In this document: in pieces, positions 55,937-64,000 of the stretch
Numbering within the stretch: position 1 is the first letter of the stretch
Layout: every line of letters begins with the position of its first letter
DNA from: Lasiosphaeris hirsuta
Taxonomy: Eukaryota > Ascomycota > Sordariomycetes > Sordariales > Lasiosphaeriaceae
DNA: 64,000 nucleotides
NCBI GenBank assembly: GCA_030549175.1
Contig: JAUKUA010000008.1
Location: forward strand, 186,001 to 250,000
Reading direction: 5' to 3'
Program-made: the position numbers and the translations under genes
The notes under the pieces: model-generated
What the model saw: the letters and a program-made list of their open reading frames with translations, nothing else
What the model was told of the DNA's origin: nothing
Databases searched by the model: none

Positions 55937-56440
55937 TTAACGTATTATGCTACATGCTCTTATCTCATTTGCATGGGATGTTGGCAGCGCATCACCTGTG
56001 GATGGCGGGCGTTCGTTGGTACTACCACCCACAGTAGGTTGAGGTGTGTTGCCCGAGACTGTCACGGCCAGATAGGATGAGAGAGACAAGGCTGCAGTAT
56101 CCCAGTCTAGATTATAGAAAAACAAGCTAAGGAGAGAGAGAAAGTAGAACGAGTGGTGGCCGGACTCTGGGCTTTTTATAGGAGTCCTGGGCAGCTCGGG
56201 CCACTCGTTCTTCCAGTGAATGGTCCACACTGTCAGTGAATGGTCTGGTTCCATACTGACAGTGAATGGCTATCTTTCTGGTGGGAGGAGTTTGTGTGCC
56301 AGCTATGCCAGCCGTCACAGAGACTCGTGAATCAATACCCCCTGTGGAGTTCCAGCTCACATGGGATGTTAACAGCGTATCACAGTAGACAACAGCGTTG
56401 CTTGGGTGCCGCAGATCCTTCAGTGGTGTCGTCCATGTAA
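55937..56440 (-). pseudogene. Degraded relative of the secreted protein at 48242-49209
   Basis: On the minus strand VTYMDDTTEGSAAPKQR corresponds to VTCMDDSDEPDAASRQR of the 48-kb gene. It is followed, across stops and frame changes, by VSWNSTGG and TVSGNTPQPTVGGSTNERPP against VSWSSGTF and TVSNAIPTRDQRP. The 5' part with signal peptide was not found. A direct repeat of GGGATGTTxxCAGCGxATCAC at about 55975 and 56363 lies inside. Confidence 0.45.
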
Positions 56441-56939
56441 GTTACTTTTAAGTTGTTGTGATGGTGTTATAGGAAAATCTCATGTTTTACCGTCCTAGGT
56501 GCCAGTTCTGGCTAGCCTTGACCCGCTCTTTTCGGCACCCTCAGCTACCCTCCAGAGGTACCCTGAGCTCGGGCTACCGAGTACCTACTAAAGTCTCTTC
56601 ACAGCTTAGGAACTCTAAAGCGGCATCCTAATTCACGGTTACACACCTTGGAGCCAGAATCCCGGAGCATGATGCTCAACAGATTTAAATTTAAGATGCT
56701 GTCTCATTGCGCTCAGTTTTAGGAAATCCCAAGAAGAAAAAAGACAGTTCTGCTGCAATTTCTCAAGTGACTCCAAAATTCACGCTGAAACATTTGTCCC
56801 TTGATATTTTGTCCTCTTTTATTGAACATTTTGTATTTTACCCCTCCTGGAAATCGTTCCGGACTCTGTGACTCATTGGGGCTGGAAACTGTGGCTTGAC
56901 CACACCAGCACGAGCCCCTTGGCTGAATAGACCCTCTCG

Positions 56940-57544
56940 ACCCCTCCAAGATCGAGCAATACCGACAACTTTGTGAAGAGACCCCCGAACCTGAGCCCTT
57001 AGAGGCTGAGGAGCTTCACGATGTCTGGCAATATGGCAACCAGTGCCGCTTGGTGCCACCGAAACTCTCGGACAACCACAAGGCCGGCCTCGTCGACCCC
57101 AAGTGCCGATAGATTACCTTTGCAGCGACAGTGGGGCATCCCGACTGGAGGACTCTCATCAAAACCCTCAGATACGAGAATAAAGGGCTTGGCGAAGTAT
57201 TCGTTCGTTACCTCATACGGCAGGCAGAACTCCGGGTAAAACCGATTCAGGCCGAGAGTACGATCCATGTACACATGAGGAAGTTGGATGGCTTATATAG
57301 GAAGTATAAGCAGCCGAAACCACGCAAAATCGGCCTTGAAACAAGCTGCTATTTCTCAGCCCCATTGCCTGAGTACCCGCCAACACTCGAACTAGAGCAA
57401 GGCTTGGCTGACGGAGAGGTTGGACGGTTGGTCAGAGTCGGTTGCATGTGTCGGAAGTGCCTAGGGTATACAGAACTATACAACGACTTTCTTCGGTCGA
57501 GCACCTCTTGGAGCAACTCAGCATTGAGCTCCCGTTATCAGTAA
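56940..57544 (+). pseudogene. Unrecognised gene remnant overlapping the segmental duplication
   Basis: The + frame reads DNHKAGLVDPKCR, a stop, then VGHPDWRTLIKTLRYENKG, EVFVRYLIRQAELRVKPIQAE and KPRKIGLETSCYFSAPLPEY, with the Cys cluster CMCRKCLG. It loses frame near 57480. It is a longer but broken relative of the ORF at 17393-17917 and may derive from an unnamed mobile element. Confidence 0.45.
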
Positions 57545-58480
57545 GCACGAGCCGGTTCATCTGCCTACTGAAGAGCCTAGCCTACCACCTCTTGCTAGAT
57601 ACGGCAGCGAGCGACGACCTACCATCGTGAGACTATTGTGATACATAATCTGGGAGGGCTGTGTGAGGACTGTATGCCTGAGTCAGGAGCAGGGCTCTCC
57701 CCTTAGTAGGGCGAAGATTTACGCGGCTGTCGTTTTAAAAACAGCCGATCTCTGAGAACGAGGGCCTTTGCATGGGGTGTACATAAGACGCGGATGCTGA
57801 CGTTATGGTCTCTATGTTGCCTTGTTTTGCATCCCGGCCTCAGGTGACCAGCTGGGGTGAAGTGGACAGAATTCGGAGTTCACATTGTGTTGGAGGTGCT
57901 GCCCCACCTCGAGGGTAGCGCACACGCCACCTCGCCTGCCTGGCTAGTGCCATGGCCTTAGCGCCATGCCACACCTAGATAGCTGCTGCAGGCCAGGAAA
58001 TTCCTGGCCCGCAACAACACAATTCATCACCACTTTTCCCAATCGCTCTACTTCGCCCACACATTGCTACCCCATGCTCGAACAAACATGTAGGGGAGGG
58101 TTTTCCAGGCCCTGTCATCGCGGGCTTTCCAAGGCTGGTAGCTCATTCCGGGGAAGTTCTGCCAAGAAAAAAAGATCATGATCGTATAAAGAGGGGGCAC
58201 CACCAGGCAAACATATGTTCAACTATGGTGACATATAACCATACGCTATACTTAGTAAACTGTTGGTCACTACGGACAGCACTCGAAGGAGACTTCCCGG
58301 TCACAAGTTTTTAAACCACATCCCCTCCATCGTCATGGAGACTGGAAAGCTGGAGCCTGATACATTTGCTAGGCTCATTGCAATCGGCGGACCAACCTCT
58401 TTAACCCAGTGGTTCTCGGAAGCAGTCATGAATAATCACCAGCCTAGCGCCCCCTCTGAAGAGCCAAAAGGCCGTCTCTC
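57310..58480 (+). repeat. Segmental duplication, copy 2 (partner 17470-18390)
   Basis: Same orientation as copy 1. It carries a solo Copia LTR with target duplication and a divergent block at about 57705-57850. Its reading frame is interrupted where copy 1 remains open. Confidence 0.8.
57888..58061 (+). mobile_element. Solo Copia LTR with target-site duplication
   Basis: TGTTGGAGGTG...CGCCCACA, 174 bp, related to the LTRs at 24752 and 30064 (opposite orientation) but clearly diverged. Flanked by CATTG on both sides (57883-57887 and 58062-58066). The duplicated locus at 17963-17973 has a single CATTG, giving the empty site. It was left by LTR-LTR recombination after insertion. Confidence 0.92.
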
Positions 58481-58496
58481 CAACTCTACAGCAGAG

Positions 58497-58590
58497 GCGG
58501 GGGGAGGGGAGAAGAGAGAGGGAGGGGAGAGGAGAGAGGGAGGGGAAAGGAGAGAGAGAGGGGAGAGGAGAGAGGGAGGGGGCTGGGGTC
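58497..58590. repeat. GA-rich low-complexity tract
   Basis: Almost pure purine (GGGAGGGGAGAAGAGAGAGG-type runs). The ORF that crosses it (58263-58664, Gly-Glu-Arg repeats) is a by-product. Confidence 0.8.
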
Positions 58591-59024
58591 CCGGCTTAAA
58601 TGGGGAGGGCAAGCTCGCGAAGGGACAGCACCCTAGTGAGCACCTCAAGCGGCACGCACTGTAAAGAACAGGACTTGCACTTAGATTTGGTAGCACCTGC
58701 TGTAGTGAGCTTTTGGGGTGGTGTATTACCAATGGCTATCCGCTGTTTATCTCGCCATGAAATGAAACGTAGAGCATCCGGTGACCACCCCAGGCCAGTT
58801 CGCTACAAGTAAGTCGATCCAATCTATCCCGTCCGTCGTTAAGGTCGGTATGCTGGCCAGCGTCTCCAGCATTAGTAGATAAGTCCAATAGCCCTTTACA
58901 GTCACCCAGGGCCAAGACCACATAAAGCCGGCCTACAATCCTACCAGTTCCTAGATAACGCTGAATCAATCGTGCTATAAGGATAGGGCGAAAGAAGGTA
59001 GGGTAGGAAAAGGCTGTGCTTCAC

Positions 59025-59450
59025 CGGGGATGTGAAAGGAGGGCAGTGACTATCACCAAGCTGTCGGCAGGCAGGATTGGGTGTTATATCGTGCGGTACT
59101 GTGAAGTGAATTTCCGCGCAGTGCTGGGGTGGCCGGAAGCTGCATGTACCTCTCACTCGAGGCGGCCGCCCCAGGGAGTGCACTTGTAGGAGGCACCTTT
59201 GTTTACAGCATCACCAAGTTTGGGGTGGAAGGGGGTATGGATGTAAATCCGCAGACCCGACCGCAATCACGCTACCTCCGGGCCCACATATCTCAGCTGT
59301 GCCCGCCATAGCTACCCTTTTCCATTTGAAAGATATTTATACCAATAGTATTCTTCCAAGCAGGTATACTTTTGTGATTCCTTGCTTCCCCGGACGCAAT
59401 TGCGATCATACTGCTGGCTGTATTTGGTTTTGCCGCTAAACCAGGGGTAG
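59025..59450 (+). repeat. Inverted repeat arm, left (partner 62160-62520)
   Basis: Matches the reverse complement of 62160-62520 over about 350-420 bp with indels: ATCACCAAGCT(G/A)TCGGCAG, GTGAAGTGAATTTCCGCGCA, GCTGCATGTACCTCTCAC and GACGCAATTGCGATC. The arms enclose 2.7 kb including a truncated gene and a Copia fragment. No protein was identified in the arms. Confidence 0.75.
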
Positions 59451-60226
59451 ATACTCTACAGATGCATTTGCCCCAAATAAAGTTCTTGACAGGGGGCTTT
59501 GCTGAAAAGTGGCGTATGCCAAACGCCGCTTATTATATTGCTGGCAGTATGTTGCTGCAGTGCTTGTTGCTTTCTGACCCTGAGATAAGAAGTCAATAAA
59601 CCTGTTAACCGATATTGTGGCTTCTTCCTCCACTTCTCATCCATCTTAAACCCACCGTAACCAAACCACCTACCATGGACCCGGCTGTCCCATACTCTAG
59701 TATACCTTCCGGGTAAACCTGCGTTACCTGACTTCGACAATGTTCACCCTGTATCCCACCACCGAAGATTGGGTACCGTTGGTCGTAATGCCCTGCCACA
59801 GGATCGACGATGTAACTTGTTTGTGATATAAATCAATACAGCGAGATGTAAAGTAGCATACTATGGTAGATGTAAATCGTGATGAGTTGACAAAGAAATT
59901 GGTATGAGCCCATCGGCAGGTTTATACTACTCCTTAATAACCAGGTTACAGAAGGACGCTTGGAAGAGCTTAGAAATGCCTGACAGCTTCTTCGATTTGG
60001 CCGAACTCCCTATGTTCTACGAATTTTTATCAGCGACCACAGCCACCGTAGTGACTACGGCGACTGTGGCGACCACATTATATTGCAAGGGCTGTACGGA
60101 TGTAGTGTTTTATGCACTTGATGATCCATCCCTGCTGTGGCGAGTAGATGGCGATGGGCAAATTGAACTTCCAAGTGGTATAATTGTGACAATATTTCGG
60201 GGCTGTTCAGGGGTTGCTAGAGCTAT
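59451..60226. other. Stretch with unassigned ORFs
   Basis: A minus ORF set at 59456-59799 (VAGHYDQRYPIFGGG..., GILEYGTAGSMVGG) is protein-like but split between frames. A plus ORF at 59904-60230 (MSPSAGLYYSLITRLQKDAW..., 108 aa) has no recognised domain. Neither can be assigned. Confidence 0.35.
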
Positions 60227-60944
60227 TTAAAGGAAGAAGATGTCTGAGAAAATGGAATAATCCCTTGTGATATATATAGTAATCCTGTAAATCTTAGTCT
60301 CTTCCTCCAAGAAATCTATAACATTAACAAATTTCGCTGCGTTTGTGATTCTCTCATCTGTGAAAAGGGATTGAAGCGGCAAGGGTTGGGTTGCAGTGAG
60401 GAGATGACTGTATATGTTGATATAAATGTCTTGGTCCTTCTCCCTGGCCATGAACCCCTCCACCATTAGGAGAGCTACTCTGCACCATTCATAGGGAATG
60501 ATGCCTTGAGAGAAGGGATCATGAAATACTCCACGGCCACGTAAAACACCTAGCCCAACCCAGCCATCTCCAAATACATTCACGCCTGGATTTGTCTCAA
60601 GAGCATCTTGCAATGCACTGAATCTAGATGCGGCGTCTTGTATAAGACTGGGATATCGAGAAACATTCGGGGACAACGGCAGTGAAGTGCCTAGTGGGCT
60701 GCCGTTGACGGTATGTGAATGGTTGCCGGCGAATGGACTCTGCTGATGGGCAAGTGGAGGTGCGATGTTGTCGGGGACGGCAAGGTTGGAGATGCCGGGG
60801 GAGTCAGGTAGAATTGAGCCGTAATTGGCGCGTGAACCTGGGATGTGAAACGCTTATCAGCCTACTATCTCGGCATTATGAACCATAAGACTTACTACCA
60901 CCAGAGCCCTGGCTCCCGGTCGCCTCCTCATGCGACAGTGAAGG
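60227..60944 (-). pseudogene. 3' part of an unrecognised gene, truncated at a Copia fragment
   Basis: Exon from 60837 to 60227 preceded by a splice (intron 60838-60895) and an upstream exon piece reading SLSHEEATGSQGSG. The frame is continuous through NYGSILPDSPGISNLAV, HTVNGSPLGTSLPLSPNVSRYP and VNVFGDGWVGLGVLRGRGVF to a stop at 60227. The upstream exon runs into Copia sequence at about 60945, so the 5' end is lost. Ser/Pro-rich then globular; no family recognised. Confidence 0.55.
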
Positions 60945-61246
60945 AAAAGCCACAAAAGGAGAAAATTGATGTGGATTCAGGGGCAGCTAAAGGAGGAATA
61001 AGGCGTTTGGCGATGCAAAACACCATCACAACTATCACAACTTCCTAGATAGGCATGTAGATCCAGGCTTCAGTGCCGTCTGAGGGGGTGTGTTGGAGGT
61101 GGTGCCCCACCTCGAGGGTGCAGGGCGCACACGCCACCTCACCTGGCTAGTGCCCTTTGGGCCACACCTAGATAGCTGTTGCAGGCCAGGGAAATCCTGG
61201 CCCGCAACACCACAGAATCGATCACCGTTGCTCTGTCTTGCCCACA
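60945..61246 (+). mobile_element. 3' end of a second Copia copy (internal tail plus LTR)
   Basis: 60945-61090 matches the reverse complement of 24915-25060 (GGAGAAAATTGATGTGGATT, ATCCAGGCTTCAGTGCCGTC and the polypurine tract). It is followed by an LTR at 61091-61246 (TGTTGGAGG...TGCCCACA). The rest of the element is absent. Divergence from the intact copy indicates an older insertion. Its left edge truncates a gene. Confidence 0.88.
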
Positions 61247-62159
61247 CGATCCTTGCGGCAGGCCACCGGGCGTGGGCCTTCTGGCTCTTGTCGGGTCCCC
61301 GCGTACCACAGCTGTCCTTCCTGTAAGGAAAGAAGTGCTGAAGTACGCGGCCCTTCGCTTCCAGCCGGCTTGCACCAGCTTCCTGCCTTTGCCAGTTTAC
61401 AAAAAAGCAGCGGCTGCGAGTCTCGAGACCACCAACCCCTCCGTGCCAGCCAACCACCCAGAGTCGTGGCTTAGAAAGGCGGACGGAGAAGCCCGAAGAA
61501 CAGGCTCTTAGCACCCTAGCGTCCCCTGACAACTACTGCACACTCCGGGGTTAACGTGGCGACCCCGGGCGTATTATGTACTATACCTAGCTTGAACTCT
61601 TGATGTGCGGTTTGGCTGCATCACCGAGCGGGTCACTCTCGACAGCGGCGGCTACGTGTACATACGTATCCCCTCACATTTGATACAGCCTCACCCCCCA
61701 CATGCAGACACCTCCGGCATAAGGCTGGAGGTGGTAGGAAGTGCCCAGCCAAAATAAGTACTGGTTGACAAGGTACGCTCTTCTGGTGGTAATGCTGCTG
61801 GAACCTGTCGATTCGTTCAATCCGTAAATTCCGCTAGGTTCGGTTATAGGACGACGGAGCGCAGAGACGCCGGGCATTTGGAGGGCCGGCGGATGAAGCC
61901 TGCGTGCATATCTCTGATCAACGGCGGATTCCTGGACACCACACGCTCTTCGACTCTCAATGTACATAACAGCCAGCATGATGTGGGTGGCAGGTCCGAC
62001 ATGGCAGCGCATCTCTTCAACGCTTATTTACCAATGCCGAGGCCCACTCCCCACACCCGAGTCTTTTTCCGCCGCTCCACACGCCGACAAGTTCACAGGG
62101 TTCATTTCATGGCACGCCCGCACATTCTGCCAGTTCTCAACCTTGGAATTCCTATGTCG
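61247..62159. other. No gene supported
   Basis: Between the Copia fragment and the right inverted-repeat arm. ORFs on both strands (61674-62012 minus, 61878-62180 plus) have no motifs. Confidence 0.35.
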
Positions 62160-62520
62160 CTACTAGGGCTCCGTTTTTAACTGGTCGACGGCAAACTAAT
62201 GTAGCCAACAGTAAGATCGCAATTGCGTCTGGGGAAGTAAGGAATCTGAGAAGTGTGGGGGGTGATTGCGGCCGGGCCCACGGATTTACGTCCACGCCCT
62301 TCCACCCTAAACTTGATGATCATTGATGACATAAAACAAGCCTGCAAGTGTGCTCCCCGGGACGACCGCCTCGATTCGTGAGAGGTACATGCAGCCTCCG
62401 GCTACCCCTAATACTGCGCGGAAATTCACTTCACGTTACCGCGCGATACGGCTCCAATCCTGTCTGCCGATAGCTTGGTGATGTCCTCCCTTCACATTCC
62501 CGGCGAAGCGCAGCGTTACA
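62160..62520 (-). repeat. Inverted repeat arm, right (partner 59025-59450)
   Basis: Reverse complement of the left arm with indels, for example around AAAACAAGCCTGCAAGTG, where the left arm reads differently. Both arms lack an intact ORF. Confidence 0.75.
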
Positions 62521-63018
62521 CGATCCACGGGCACGCTTTACGGTTGGCCTACAAGATGACCATGTGGCCACCTCGCAGGCAAATGCCTCAATTCGGAACG
62601 AGGATTTTCACTGCCCCAATCTCCGCCAGTTTCCTAAGCCCACCCGTCTTTGCTAGATGAAGTTTCTACATAGGAGCAGGTGAAGACGGCTTTATCATCC
62701 AGGCAAAGGCCGAAACTTCCCTGTTTGCCGTCAACCTACTTCACGTGCCCTGACTTGATTAATTTGGCTCCAGCACTTTTTCATATTGGAAGAGGACAGT
62801 GTTTTGGACACGGCCCCTTGCTAGAAAGATGGCTGAACAGGCTACGAACCACGTTAGACGGTCTTCTATCATGATCATAGCCATGACCTAAGGGAAGCAC
62901 GGACCAGGAGTAGCTGTACTGGACGGTCCCGGACCCGGGACAGGAGCCCCGGGACAAAGGATTGCAGGACCGGTCTCAAGGATCCAGCTAGTATATAGTT
63001 ATCATCATCGTATTCACA
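62521..63018. other. No gene supported
   Basis: Short ORFs only. A GGAC/CCGGGAC-rich stretch (62909-62960) is the only visible pattern. Confidence 0.35.
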
Positions 63019-64000
63019 ATGTTAGAAAGAATTGCTGTGGGTAGGGCCCTGGGCAGTGCCCGTACCTATGCTTCTACTATTTATCCAGACAGCCTTTCCT
63101 ACAACCACCTGTAGAACATAGCAGTGGTCAGTATCACAGAGCAGCAATACAACACATTTTCACTCCAACAGGCACTATTGTCCTTCACACAAGTAATACA
63201 CTGTTCATTAAGTCTACTCATTATGTCTTGCTGTGCAACTTGTCCTGTGTATTATATAACGGCGGCCTTTAGTGGTAACTGTACCCTCGTCTGAGAGAAC
63301 TTGTTTCAATATCAGTCTCTTAGTCAACCTAAACCCTAGGCGTCCTACCTTGCAACCTATCTTAACCCTTCCGGGCGTAGGCCGTAATAACAAGGACTTA
63401 CAGGCCATTTCTTCGTCATCGTTATTGTAACACATGCCAGTAGAGCCGGGGTGTGGCAACCACAAGGTGAATGACCTCACTGTAGGAATTACTTACAGAG
63501 CTCCTCGCTACTTTGACAGTGCCAAGATCACCAAGTGTAATAACACAAGAGCAAGATAACAAGTCTACAATCTCAGAAGATGAATCGTGTACACACCGGA
63601 CGTTGTCATACGTACAACTGTTCAGGGAGATGGTACAATGCCGACGGAAGATAAAACACAATGCTTCGTAGGCACAAGTCAGAGGAAACAGAAGGGCTCA
63701 CAAGGTTATTTTACCCCTTAGCTTCACTGAAGTTCAGCTGATAATCTTTCTAGGGTCTGTTTCTAAATAGGACCAGGGAGCTTCTTCCTCTCGAGGATCC
63801 GTCGCAGCACACCTGTCTCCTTTTTATCTGGAAGGCCATGTACAAGATACAAGAATACCAAGATACCTGAGGGTCCTACCTAACCGCCCGTCGGTCCCGA
63901 GTTTCCTTAACCGCCCGCCTCTCACACCCTACAAATCCGTGGCTACATGCTAAGTAAAACCGGCCATCTCCCGTTGGTCCACGGCCCGTATTAGTAGTAC
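63019..64000 (+). mobile_element. Gypsy terminal sequence (right copy), continuing beyond the window
   Basis: Related in the same orientation to 1-~610, with far fewer RIP-like changes (for example GGTGTGGCAACCACAAGG here against GGTATGGTAATCACAAGG at the left). A plausible LTR start is TGTTAGAAAG at 63019. The coding part, if any, lies past 64000. Confidence 0.6.

Noticed and set aside
58263..58664. 133-codon ORF with Gly-Glu-Arg repeats
   Set aside because: Created by the GA-rich tract at 58497-58590 within a duplicated, otherwise noncoding segment.

Overview
The window looks like a repeat-rich accessory region from a filamentous ascomycete (Pezizomycotina). The grounds are short GT..AG introns of about 45-76 nt; HET, NACHT-WD40, FunK1, Zn2Cys6 and DUF3435 families; and an AT-rich retroelement whose substitutions look like repeat-induced point mutation (RIP). 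The species cannot be named from the sequence.

Layout. 1-3012 is a RIP-decayed Ty3/Gypsy element. 3013-7467 holds a DUF3435 tyrosine-recombinase-like gene (the superfamily of Starship 'captains') followed by an Hst3/Hst4-type sirtuin. A FunK1 kinase pseudogene (7962-10441) lies between ~200-bp inverted repeats. Next come an HMT1-like ABC transporter (11126-13898), an Est1/Smg-type protein with a repeat-rich, membrane-anchor-like tail (14615-16991), and a Zn2Cys6 regulator carrying a tandemly duplicated exon (19853-21498). A truncated HET domain (21819-22328) follows. A nearly complete Copia element with identical LTRs and a GTATC target duplication occupies 24752-30226.

A second sirtuin (31216-32342) and a second DUF3435 gene (33285-35681) follow. 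The second DUF3435 module sits directly against a broken HD-domain gene. Beyond it are short tandem repeats, a MITE-like element, a small MADS-like protein, a dead DDE transposase, and a HET-NACHT-WD40 NLR pseudogene (40454-44093). Then come cell-surface-type proteins around a 93-bp minisatellite (45.5-49.2 kb), small coiled-coil proteins, an F-box protein and other small genes (to 55.7 kb). The right end (56-64 kb) is a mosaic: a segmental duplication of 17.5-18.4 kb, a solo Copia LTR, inverted repeats, a truncated gene against a Copia fragment, and a second copy of the Gypsy terminal sequence.

How it fits together. The two DUF3435 genes share upstream sequence starting at the same motif (AAACAATGTG), and each has a closely related sirtuin as neighbour. 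This suggests mobile DUF3435 units, possibly Starship-like, carrying or landing beside cargo typical of fungal accessory DNA: NLR and HET genes, a kinase, a transporter and a regulator. Complete element ends, especially 3' ends, were not found. Gene models with introns were built by hand from splice signals and conserved frames.
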